The position numbers were made by a program, and so were the translations under genes. Below, one piece after another: positions 21,418 through 29,343 of a stretch of DNA of 33,436 nucleotides. Position 1 is the stretch's first letter; every line of letters starts with the position of its first letter. The stretch is from CAZFOB01 sp964520325. Its GTDB lineage: Bacteria; Actinomycetota; JAICYB01. The stretch is taken from the NCBI GenBank assembly GCA_964520325.1, contig CAZFOB010000029.1, positions 1 through 33,436 on the forward strand, read 5' to 3'. The notes beneath the pieces are model-generated. The model worked only from the letters and a program-made list of their open reading frames with translations. It did no database searches and was not told the origin of the DNA.

Positions 21418-24360
21418 ATGGACGAAGCCATGACCGATAGCAGCACGCAGGGCGGAGACCAAGAGGACGAAGAGACCGAGGACGAACCGACCGAGGACGA
21501 AGCCGAAGTAGTCGAGTTTGAGCACAAGGTGAGGACCGATCCGCCGGTCAGGGTAAGGGGTCGCCTGCGTCTCGCGACGCGAGTGGCTTGGATCGGCCTG
21601 ATGCTGATCGGCTTCTGCGCGATGAGCCAACCGGCGCGGGCAGCCAACCCAACACTCTCTCTAGACCCCGCTGAGGGTTCTGAGAGTTCAACTCTCTCAG
21701 CGACCTACGCCGACGACATGGATCCGCGCGAGACCTGCTCTTCGGGCATCGTCGACTTTTGGTGGGACGCCGCCGGTGGCGGCTCCAACGTCCCCGATGC
21801 ACAGAAGCTCGGGTCAGCCCAGATCGAGACGTCAAACTGCGAAGCAACAGCTCGGCTGGTCGTCCCGCAAGCGTCGTGCGGACAGCACAGTGTGTATGCA
21901 TTCAGGTCTAAAGATGGGGACCCGGAACCGGGGAGTTCAGCGAACGCGGCGTTCACCGTAGCGGAGTGCACGACTCCATCTCCTGTTTCTTCCCCTTCAC
22001 CCACGCCGAAGTCACCGTCGGCGGCTGCACCCGTTCAACCGTCCGAAAGTGCGTCTCCTTCGCGGACCCTCGGATCCACAATCGCCGAGGGAGATACGAA
22101 TGGCCCCGGCTCGCCACTACGAACGAAGTCGGCTGGACCTGGCTGGGCTGGAATCCTCACATTGATCGTTGTCGGCCTTGTTCCTTTCGGTGCCTGGCTC
22201 GCGGCGAACGTCTTGAAGTTCGGGCCTATGGCGAAAGGCACGACACGAAGGTGGGCATCGTTGGCCCTCGCGGCCAGCGCTTCCGCCGGACTCGTTTGGG
22301 TGGCGTCGTTCCAGGTCGGAGGCTTTGGACACGCAAAGCCGGGTTCGGCGAGACCGCCATGCGACCAGGCCGCGCAGTTGGACGAGGCCGGGAACGTGAT
22401 CTTCCCGAACGAAGCGACCGACACGGAACAACCAGTGGACGTTGACGAGGACCTCGGCTCCCTCGCGGCTCTCTATCCTGACTTGGATACGACAACCGAC
22501 GCGTTCTACCCGCTGTTGCCGTGCGAGCCCTCGATCGGAGGCACGCTACCGCCAGACGAGCCGCCCACGCAGGACGATCTCCTCGCGGAGGAATATCTCA
22601 ATCACTTCGAGACGGAGCAGGGTGCCGAAATTCTTGAACAACTTCGCTCCCATCCGAAACCCGCGATCTCGCTCCTCGATCCCTTCACGCTCGGTGATTG
22701 CTTCATCAGGCCTAAGAAGGTGTCCTGTGACGATCCTGCCTTCCTTGACTCGAGCATGCCCTTCGAAGGACGAGACATCATTTATGTGCACGGACTCGAA
22801 ACCCAAGACCTCTTCGACAGGATCAAGGACCCGACCGGGCCGGCCAGCAAAGAGTGGCCGCAAAATACGTCAGAGTTTCTAAGCCCAAGCGGATACTTCC
22901 GCGTGAGCGCCGAAAATTACTGGCGTCCTCACATCGTCGAAAACCTCTCGTCACAGGACCCCACCTTCTCCACGGCCGGATGGCAATGGACGCCGAGTGA
23001 TAACGATCCGGCCTATAAGCCGAAGGCCAATCGCTATCTCCTGATCGCATGGTCATCGGACCAGACGATCGAGTACGCGCAGCACACGATGCTGACCCAG
23101 ATACAGCTCGCGATGACGAGCAACAAGAACGTATTCACGCCGCCGACGTATCCGGCGTCCCATGTACGGCCGTTCTGCGCGAACGGCTGCATCGTCATCG
23201 GTCACTCGACGGGCCCGCTCATCACGAGCAGCGCCATGGGACTCGCTCAATCAGGGCACTTTGGCCCGGGGGGCAAGGAGATCGCGCGTCACATCGTTGC
23301 CCACGTGTCGTTCGATGGAGCCATATCGGGAAGCCGAATCGCGTCTGCCGCCATGGCGGTGGCGTCTTTGGGCGCCCCAGTGGCGGCCGCGTCCAACGTG
23401 CTCTGCCCGATCGTGGACGCCTTGTTCGGCCTAAACAGTGCGTGCAACGCGGATCTCAGTTTTGTCAAACACAGCATCTTGCGGGACCTGATGCCTGTAA
23501 TCGCGCAAGGGGTGTGGGGCCGTGAAGTGGACAGATCACCGGTGCCGACCGTGACCGTCGCCGGCGGCCACCCCACGGGTAACCAGGCAGGTGGACTGAC
23601 TCAATTCATACTGCCCGGTGTTGATGATGGTGTGGTCACGATGAATTCCGCGTGCGGGAACCCCAACCCAGTATTCCCCTCCGTCACCCCACCGAGCGGA
23701 TTGACCGCCTCGTCCCTATTGAAGGCATTCGAATTCTCGGGGAACGCTGCCCGCTTCACTCGCGGCGCAAAGGTCCTCGTCAGCCAGAAGAATCTGATGA
23801 CGGGGCTTCCTTACCTGGGCACTTCGCCCGGCGTACGCTACCTCGCGGGTGCGTGCATGCCCTACCTCTCTGCGTCGGGCATGGTTATGCCGGTCGTTAA
23901 CGCGTGGGGAGGAACGTCGTTTGACTCACGAAAACGCTACAAGAACCACTACTCATTTATCCAGGGTCTGGCCGAACACTCTTACGACGGCGGCACTCAC
24001 GCCCCGAACATTTGGCCGAGTCTCTTTGCAGCTGCGCCAACTGCCCTTCGCGAGTACAAGCCCTTCCCCGTCTCGGGGATCAACCTGGAAGAGAGCCGAG
24101 TCGTTACCGACGCGTCCATCTACTCGCGAATGCTCGACGCGAACGGCACACACCTTGTCAAACCGCTCGACATGCATGTGATCGTGCGAGGCAGGAAAGT
24201 GAGCTTCCATATGCCATTCAATCTCGGCAAATGCACGAAGCAGGGAACCCTAAAGTGGTACTGCTCCAAATGGATCTGGAAGCGGACCTATCATCTCGCC
24301 GACAAGTGGGAGAAGAAGCAAAGCAGCCACTACGTGTACGAGTACGTCGGTCGGCGCTGA
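21418..24360 (+). CDS. Large membrane-anchored alpha/beta-hydrolase-like protein
   Basis: 980 residues from the ATG at 21418 (MDEAMTDSS; ATG at 21430 is possible). Order: an acidic cytoplasmic tail (EDEETEDEPTEDEAEVVEFE), a hydrophobic segment ending PARA (signal-anchor or signal peptide), an Ig-like domain with paired Cys (~75-200), a Ser/Pro linker, two more membrane helices (about 241-262 and 275-300), then a ~660-residue domain. That domain has an oxyanion-type DIIYVHGLE, nucleophile elbow IGHSTG with Ser597, a candidate Asp in GVDDGVVT (~736-737) and a candidate His in KNHYSF (~844), like a lipase/PGAP1-type hydrolase. The likely substrate is a lipid or ester at the cell surface. It sits 13 bases after the Fic stop, so it is probably cotranscribed with it. 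Confidence 0.75.
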   Translation: MDEAMTDSSTQGGDQEDEETEDEPTEDEAEVVEFEHKVRTDPPVRVRGRLRLATRVAWIGLMLIGFCAMSQPARAANPTLSLDPAEGSESSTLSATYADDMDPRETCSSGIVDFWWDAAGGGSNVPDAQKLGSAQIETSNCEATARLVVPQASCGQHSVYAFRSKDGDPEPGSSANAAFTVAECTTPSPVSSPSPTPKSPSAAAPVQPSESASPSRTLGSTIAEGDTNGPGSPLRTKSAGPGWAGILTLIVVGLVPFGAWLAANVLKFGPMAKGTTRRWASLALAASASAGLVWVASFQVGGFGHAKPGSARPPCDQAAQLDEAGNVIFPNEATDTEQPVDVDEDLGSLAALYPDLDTTTDAFYPLLPCEPSIGGTLPPDEPPTQDDLLAEEYLNHFETEQGAEILEQLRSHPKPAISLLDPFTLGDCFIRPKKVSCDDPAFLDSSMPFEGRDIIYVHGLETQDLFDRIKDPTGPASKEWPQNTSEFLSPSGYFRVSAENYWRPHIVENLSSQDPTFSTAGWQWTPSDNDPAYKPKANRYLLIAWSSDQTIEYAQHTMLTQIQLAMTSNKNVFTPPTYPASHVRPFCANGCIVIGHSTGPLITSSAMGLAQSGHFGPGGKEIARHIVAHVSFDGAISGSRIASAAMAVASLGAPVAAASNVLCPIVDALFGLNSACNADLSFVKHSILRDLMPVIAQGVWGREVDRSPVPTVTVAGGHPTGNQAGGLTQFILPGVDDGVVTMNSACGNPNPVFPSVTPPSGLTASSLLKAFEFSGNAARFTRGAKVLVSQKNLMTGLPYLGTSPGVRYLAGACMPYLSASGMVMPVVNAWGGTSFDSRKRYKNHYSFIQGLAEHSYDGGTHAPNIWPSLFAAAPTALREYKPFPVSGINLEESRVVTDASIYSRMLDANGTHLVKPLDMHVIVRGRKVSFHMPFNLGKCTKQGTLKWYCSKWIWKRTYHLADKWEKKQSSHYVYEYVGRR

Positions 24361-24462
24361 CCGCTTGAATGTCGCGGGGGATTCGTCCAGTAGATTGGCC
24401 GAGGGCGGTTAGTCGGTGGTTTGTTGCGACTGAGGATTTCGACCAAACTTTCGACATGCGTC

Positions 24463-24512
24463 GCCCCCGTAGCTCAGGGGATAGAGCACCGGTTTCCTAA
24501 ACCGGGTGTCGG
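24463..24512 (+). pseudogene. Second 5' fragment of tRNA-Arg(CCT)
   Basis: Fifty bases identical to the first 50 of the intact tRNA at 30596, including the complete anticodon arm and GTGTCGG. The T-arm then diverges (GGTGGTTCGGAGG) and no acceptor 3' strand follows, so it cannot make a tRNA. It shares the leader ATGCGTC with the first fragment. It marks the right end of the accessory region. Confidence 0.92.
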
Positions 24513-24578
24513 TGGTTCGGAGGTCTGGAATATCCGCGATGACCTCGGCGCTCAGCAACCGTTGGCTGCGAGTGCGTC

Positions 24579-25277
24579 CTAGCCCTCGGCTCCCAGGCGC
24601 ACCAGCGATTCGAACAGCGCCAGATGCTCCGGACGGTGGCGCAGCATCTCCGGGTGCCATTGGACACCGACCGCACGTCCACGCTCCGACTCGACGCCCT
24701 CTATCGTCCCGTCGGCCGCGTTCGCAACGACCTTTACATCCGGCCCGACCGTCGCCGTCGCCTGATGATGCAGTGTGTTGACGCCGAGCGACTTCATGCC
24801 GAGCCACGCCGCCAGTGCACTCGACCCGTCGATCTCAACATCGTGGACGAGCTCGTTGTACCGCTCCAGATCGAAGTGCTTGTCGATGTGCTGGACGAGC
24901 GTGCCGCCGAGCGCGACGTTCAACACCTGCGATCCCCGGCAGATCGCAAGGGTCGGAAGATCGCGTTCGACCGCGATGCGGCAGAGCGCCATGTCGCGCG
25001 CGTCACGCGACGGGTCGACACCGGACGTATGCGCGTCGACCTCCGAGGCCCCATAGTTCGCCGGGTCGACGTCTCCCCCGCCCGTCATCAGCAGTCCGTC
25101 GACGCGTTCGAGCAATCCAGCGGCGTCGTCCGGATCGACAACCGGAAGCAGGAGCGGGACGCCGCCGGCCCTCCGGATCGCCTTCACGTAGGCGACGCTC
25201 ACGACCTCGTGGAACGTTTGGATCCCGCCGTCCCCGACGAGCACCTGGTGGGCCGAGATCCCGATGAGCGGTCGCAT
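24579..25277 (-). CDS. Class I glutamine amidotransferase, PuuD-like gamma-glutamyl hydrolase
   Basis: 232 residues from the ATG at 25277. Catalytic Cys113 lies in LAICRGSQVLNVALGG and the His/Glu dyad in VGVQWHPEM; GLLMTGGGDVDPANYG is the conserved oxyanion-loop segment of the gamma-glutamyl-gamma-aminobutyrate hydrolase group (peptidase C26). It would hydrolyse gamma-glutamyl bonds, releasing glutamate. It follows the glutamine-synthetase-like gene by two bases, which supports a gamma-glutamylation route of amine breakdown like the Puu pathway. The 3' end lies 66 bases from the tRNA fragment, so this operon abuts the integration scar. Confidence 0.9.
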   Translation of the reverse strand: MRPLIGISAHQVLVGDGGIQTFHEVVSVAYVKAIRRAGGVPLLLPVVDPDDAAGLLERVDGLLMTGGGDVDPANYGASEVDAHTSGVDPSRDARDMALCRIAVERDLPTLAICRGSQVLNVALGGTLVQHIDKHFDLERYNELVHDVEIDGSSALAAWLGMKSLGVNTLHHQATATVGPDVKVVANAADGTIEGVESERGRAVGVQWHPEMLRHRPEHLALFESLVRLGAEG

Positions 25278-25279
25278 CT

Positions 25280-26641
25280 TCAGACCAGCTCGAAGTAGCG
25301 TTCGAGCTCCCAGGCGGTGACCGCCGTTGCTTGCGCGTCGCCGCCCGTCGTGTGGAACATCAGCCACTCCCACCGGCGTGTGTTCACCCAGTGGTCGACC
25401 ATCGACGTCCCCACGACGTCCGCGAGCGCCTTGTCGAGCGCGAGCGCGTCCGCGGACGCAGTGATCGATTTCGGGAGGCACGGGTAGCTGTCGGGCAGGC
25501 CCCACGCGAGGACGCGCAGCTCGTCCGGGGGTTCGATCGCCTGCTCGACCCCAACGATCCCTCCGGCCAGGATCGCTGCGAGCGCGAGATACGGGTTGAG
25601 ATCGGCCGCACCGACGCGGTGCTCCACGCGCGCCAGTCCGGACGAGCGCGAAATCACCCGCAGCGCCGTCGACTTGTTCTCCTCGGCCCAACTCACGACG
25701 AGCGGTGCGGCCGCGAACCCGACCATGCGCCGATAGGAGTTGATCGTCGGCGCGAGGAACGCTTGCGCCGCGGGCATCGTGGCTATCAGACCGCCGATCC
25801 ACTGACGCATCAGGGACGTGCGGTGATCGGCGGACGCGTCATCGTAGAACGCAGGCGTTCCATCGCGCTGCAGCGAGTGATGGATGTGCATGCCGTTGCC
25901 GTACGCCTCGGTCGGTTTCGCCATGAACGTCAGCGACAGCCCGAGGTCGCTGGCGGTTTCCTTCATGGCGACGCGAACCCGCATCGTCTGATCTGCCGCC
26001 GTCACCGGGTCGGCCGGCGGAAGGTTGACCTCGAACTGCCCTGGTGCTGCCTCAGCGCTCCACGCATCCCAAGCGATGCCCATGCCGTCCAGCCGTCGCG
26101 TCAGCTCGTCGAAGAACGCATGCATGTGGTACGCGTCCTGCGTCAGGTATCCGAGTGGCTTCGGGATGCCGAGCGGGGTGAGGTTGCGGAACCCTTTGTC
26201 ACGCGCCTCGACCAAGCTCTCGGTGAAAAGCATCCCTTCGATCTCGAAGGCCGCCCGCGCGGCGAGCCCGTGCGTGCCGAGTCGCTCGACGACACGCTTC
26301 AGCGTCGAGCGGGGGCAAACGGAGAGCGGCTCACCGTCAACACCGACGAAGTCGACGATGCACGTTGCGTGCCCGGGTCTGGTCGGGTCCGGGATCAGGG
26401 TGGCGAGGTCCGGCCGCTGGTGGATGTCGCCGAGACATTCGCTGCGCCAGTCGTCCCACCAACCGAACTGCGGCGTACCCGCGATGTCGTAGCCGAACGC
26501 GATGTCGGAGATCGCCGGGCCGAGCGGGAGCGATCGCTCGAACTTCTCGCGGCTGAGGTACTTGCCGAGGACGAGCCCGTCGATGCTCGACCCTTCCGTC
26601 CGGACGACCGTGATGCCCTCGAGCCGTTGGTCGAGACTCAT
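25280..26641 (-). CDS. Glutamine-synthetase-like gamma-glutamyl ligase (PuuA/GlnA3-like)
   Basis: 453 residues. GS motifs are visible: FEIEGMLF (Glu metal ligands), APGQFEVNLPPADPV, the ATP/ammonia-site GNGMHIHHSL, and SRSSGLARVEHRVGAADLNPYLALAAILAGG near the end. Length and divergence from housekeeping GlnA (no typical Tyr adenylylation site noticed) fit gamma-glutamylpolyamine or -monoamine synthetases such as PuuA and GlnA3. It would ATP-dependently glutamylate an amine. It is coupled to the SCP2-like gene (ATGA overlap at 26638-26641) and to the PuuD-like hydrolase. The exact amine is unknown. Confidence 0.88.
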   Translation of the reverse strand: MSLDQRLEGITVVRTEGSSIDGLVLGKYLSREKFERSLPLGPAISDIAFGYDIAGTPQFGWWDDWRSECLGDIHQRPDLATLIPDPTRPGHATCIVDFVGVDGEPLSVCPRSTLKRVVERLGTHGLAARAAFEIEGMLFTESLVEARDKGFRNLTPLGIPKPLGYLTQDAYHMHAFFDELTRRLDGMGIAWDAWSAEAAPGQFEVNLPPADPVTAADQTMRVRVAMKETASDLGLSLTFMAKPTEAYGNGMHIHHSLQRDGTPAFYDDASADHRTSLMRQWIGGLIATMPAAQAFLAPTINSYRRMVGFAAAPLVVSWAEENKSTALRVISRSSGLARVEHRVGAADLNPYLALAAILAGGIVGVEQAIEPPDELRVLAWGLPDSYPCLPKSITASADALALDKALADVVGTSMVDHWVNTRRWEWLMFHTTGGDAQATAVTAWELERYFELV

Positions 26642-27267
26642 CGGCCCCCACCGAGAGCCCAGGCGATGGAGCGTCCGGTAACGATCGACGCGTGTTCGAT
26701 CGAGCCGACGACGAGGAGCTTCCCCTCGAGCATGTCCTGGCCGAGGATCGACGCGCCGGAGAACACCGACAGCAACGCCTCGGTGGCGCCGTGGACCTCG
26801 TACACGGACCCTTCACCGTTTCCGAACGACACTTCGGCTCCGTCGTCGGTGCACACCACGCGCAGCCTGGAAGGCATGCGAGGCCAGCCGCCGGCGAAAG
26901 CCCAGAAGGCCGCAGCCTCCTCCTGCCATGTCCCCTTCGGAGGCTCCATCACCTTCGCGAGGTTCAGCGCGAACAGCGGATGTCGCGCGGCCCCACGCAC
27001 CTTCGGCTTGGCCTTCGCGTCGTTGGGATCGAGAGTGATCACGACATCGGCATCGTCGGCGACGCCACTCGCCAGTGCGATCCGTCCACGGTCGAACCGG
27101 ACGATCGCGCATTGCGGATCGACGGACGAGCACAACCCGAGAACGCCCTTCATCCCGTTGAGCCGCTTGCTCAATCCTGGATGCGCCGCAGCGCGCTTCA
27201 GCGTCGAGGCAACGCCGAGGACGAACGGCGGTGCATCAGACTCAAGCTCGAACACAACGTCAGCCAT
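26638..27267 (-). CDS. SCP2-like domain protein
   Basis: 209 residues resembling the SCP-2 sterol-transfer fold: CAIVRFDRGRIALASGVADDADVVITLD, then NLAKVMEPPKG with a typical SCP2 alpha/beta pattern. The remainder is less familiar. First gene of a three-gene operon with the GS-like ligase and PuuD-like hydrolase. A role as a binding protein for a hydrophobic or amine substrate is conceivable, but only the operon suggests it. A TAGTCT box lies 9 bases upstream of the ATG. Confidence 0.65.
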   Translation of the reverse strand: MADVVFELESDAPPFVLGVASTLKRAAAHPGLSKRLNGMKGVLGLCSSVDPQCAIVRFDRGRIALASGVADDADVVITLDPNDAKAKPKVRGAARHPLFALNLAKVMEPPKGTWQEEAAAFWAFAGGWPRMPSRLRVVCTDDGAEVSFGNGEGSVYEVHGATEALLSVFSGASILGQDMLEGKLLVVGSIEHASIVTGRSIAWALGGGR

Positions 27268-27276
27268 CAGGTGACG

Positions 27277-27282
27277 AGACTA
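27277..27282 (-). promoter_or_regulatory. -10 box (SCP2/ligase operon)
   Basis: Minus-strand TAGTCT, 9 bases from the ATG at 27267, is a possible near-leaderless promoter. The divergent hydrolase promoter lies about 95 bases away. Confidence 0.35.
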
Positions 27283-27377
27283 ACCCTGCGCTCCTCAACG
27301 CCGCTTGATGAAGACGCTTCCAGAGGTGGACGTCCTTGGGTCCAAATGTCCGCGATCGGACGCCGATATATCTCGGC

Positions 27378-27383
27378 TACTCT
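27378..27383 (+). promoter_or_regulatory. -10 box, probable leaderless start (alpha/beta hydrolase)
   Basis: TACTCT is 7 bases before the GTG at 27391. No ribosome-binding site; the preferred start rests on this and on where homology begins. Confidence 0.45.
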
Positions 27384-27390
27384 TGAGCGC

Positions 27391-28197
27391 GTGACCGTCC
27401 TCCGCACTGCGCTGGAGGACTTGGACGTGGCGTTCCGCGACGTTGGCTCCGGCGACGCGCTCGTGCTCGTTCACGGCATCACCGGGGGCATGCGCAACTG
27501 GGCCCTCGTGGCGCCTGCGCTCGCGGATCGCCTGCGGATCGTGTCCTATGACCAGCGGGGACATGGCCTCACGTCGAGCCCAACGCCGCCGGACATCTAT
27601 TCGCTCGACCTCCTCGCCGACGACCTTCGGCGCCTCGTCGACGATCTGGAAGTGGAGAAGTTCACGCTCGTCGGACATTCCATGGGCTCGATGGTTGCGC
27701 AGACTTTCGTACTCGCCTATCCCGAGCGCGTCGATCGGCTCGTACTCGTCGGGTCGACGGCGGGTCTCATCGACAACGAAGAGAGGGAGGTGCTCGTCGA
27801 AGGAGCGTTGGCGGCCATTGCAGACGGCATCGAGGCGGCCTGGCCGTTGCATCGGCGCCTGTGGCCGGCTTGGCAGGAAGAGATGTTGGCGGCAGATCCG
27901 AAGCGTTTGGAGCAGGCGCGACAGGAGTTCCTGAGAACTTCTCCGGACGGCTACGCGGGGTTCGCGCGCAGCGCCGTCGAGCGGCGCGATCTGCGCGCGC
28001 GCCTGGGCGAGATCGGGTGCCCGACGCTCGTTATGGTCGGCGAGCATGATGAGCGACGGCTCGTCACGACCCGCGACATCGTGGACGGCGTTCCCGGCTC
28101 CCAAGGGGTGGTCGTCCCGGAGGCCGGTCACACGCCGCAGATCGAGAATCCGACCGGCTTCCTCGAGAGGCTCGAAACGTTCCTTCAGCGACCGTAG
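27391..28197 (+). CDS. Alpha/beta hydrolase
   Basis: 268 residues from a GTG at 27391; the much longer open frame upstream is antisense to the glutamate-amine operon and rejected. It has the classic fold: oxyanion VLVHGITGGMRNW, nucleophile elbow GHSMGS, PERVDRLVLVGSTAG, an acid in GEHDE, and His in EAGHTPQIENP. Family members include esterases, epoxide or haloalkane hydrolases and lactonases; the acid residue and the lid do not tell which. It is convergent with the next gene, with a 4-base gap. Confidence 0.9.
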   Translation: MTVLRTALEDLDVAFRDVGSGDALVLVHGITGGMRNWALVAPALADRLRIVSYDQRGHGLTSSPTPPDIYSLDLLADDLRRLVDDLEVEKFTLVGHSMGSMVAQTFVLAYPERVDRLVLVGSTAGLIDNEEREVLVEGALAAIADGIEAAWPLHRRLWPAWQEEMLAADPKRLEQARQEFLRTSPDGYAGFARSAVERRDLRARLGEIGCPTLVMVGEHDERRLVTTRDIVDGVPGSQGVVVPEAGHTPQIENPTGFLERLETFLQRP

Positions 28198-28201
28198 CGC
28201 G

Positions 28202-29284
28202 TCAGGCGCAGCGCTGCCGCTTGGCCGCCGCGGACCGGCCGACCCTGCGAGCCGACCACTCGATCGCCTTGCGGTACCACACCGGAGCACTGCGATGCAG
28301 GTTGATATCGTGGCCCGCTCGGGGAGCGATGAAGATCTCGAGGCACGCCTGTTGCGCGTAGTACTCCGACTCCCGAGCCGGCGCCGGGCTCGTTGGATCC
28401 GAGCACGGGATGTCGCAGAAGTTCTTGTCGAACTCGCCGACCACCGACAGGACGGGCACCTTGATGCTTGAGCTCACCGACGGATCGGCGGAAAGCGCAA
28501 GCGTCGCCAGCTCCGCAGCCGTCACCGTCTCCTTCGTTGCCTCGTCGCGAGCGATGACCTTCGGATCTGCTCCCGGCTCGTAGTAGAAGATCGCCCCCCG
28601 GCGCCCCGGAAGCGTTGTCATGTAGCCGGGCGGCAGATCCTGTGAATCGAAGCGCGGGTCGACCTGGCCCGGGTAGAAGGACGCGATGCCAAGCCACAGC
28701 CCGGAGGCTGGCGTATGCATGGCGTCGGTGATGATGACGCCGTCGACGTCGGTGTAGCGTGCCGCTTCTACCCAGGCGATCCCGCTGCCGACGGAGTGGC
28801 CGACCGAGATCACGCGCGTGAACGCCACGCCGCCGATGCGTCCTCGCCGTAACGCGCTCACGAGCTGGTGCGCGACGTACGCGTTCGACTCGATGGTCAC
28901 GTCTTCGGCCGGAGGGCGTGAGCTCCGTCCGATGCCGATCCGGTCGACGTTCAGCGTTGCGTAGCCCGCCCGCGTCAAGCTCCTGACATAGGAATACGTC
29001 TCGGGACGATACGGGAAGTCCCAGTAGACCCGGCCGTAGCTCGCACCCGCGAGCAGCAGATGAACGGTCGGGGTGCCCGCGTTGGTCGGGACGCAGAGGG
29101 TGGTAGCAACCGAGAACCGCGCAGGCTCTCCTCGCGCGAGAGCCACGGGAACCCGGTGGTCCCGGCACTTCACGGTGGAACCTCTCCCCGCCGCGGCGGG
29201 CGCTTGCGGAATAGAGGTCGAAACCACGGCCGCAACCATCAACACCGCGACCCCCATCGCGTTCTTGCGAATCGCCAGGCTCAC
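28202..29284 (-). CDS. Exported alpha/beta-hydrolase-like protein
   Basis: A signal peptide (IRKNAMGVAVLMVAAVVSTSIPQAPAAAG) is followed by an alpha/beta-hydrolase-like domain with LLLAGASYGRVYWDFPYRP, nucleophile elbow VGHSVGSG, VVGEFDKNFC as candidate Asp and APRAGHDINLH as candidate His, making a full Ser-Asp-His set. Several Cys pairs suggest disulfides outside the cell. The start is uncertain: a GGGAGG motif lies directly before the GTG at 29284, so a CTG at 29278 or the ATG at 29257 is also possible; GTG gives 360 residues. No substrate is evident. The intergenic space to the divergent oxidase gene is about 60 bases. Confidence 0.82.
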   Translation of the reverse strand: MSLAIRKNAMGVAVLMVAAVVSTSIPQAPAAAGRGSTVKCRDHRVPVALARGEPARFSVATTLCVPTNAGTPTVHLLLAGASYGRVYWDFPYRPETYSYVRSLTRAGYATLNVDRIGIGRSSRPPAEDVTIESNAYVAHQLVSALRRGRIGGVAFTRVISVGHSVGSGIAWVEAARYTDVDGVIITDAMHTPASGLWLGIASFYPGQVDPRFDSQDLPPGYMTTLPGRRGAIFYYEPGADPKVIARDEATKETVTAAELATLALSADPSVSSSIKVPVLSVVGEFDKNFCDIPCSDPTSPAPARESEYYAQQACLEIFIAPRAGHDINLHRSAPVWYRKAIEWSARRVGRSAAAKRQRCA

Positions 29285-29343
29285 CTCCCTCTGAACATGT
29301 AACTCTATGGACCTGTCAACGTCGAAGCGAGGAGGCGGAGCCA

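Noticed and set aside
24409..24807. Minus-strand ORF over the second tRNA fragment
   Set aside because: Again it is antisense tRNA translation, joined to a shadow of the PuuD-like gene.
25331..27274. 647-residue plus-strand ORF opposite the ligase operon
   Set aside because: It is rich in Arg, low-complexity and antisense to well-matched glutamine-synthetase and SCP2-like genes.
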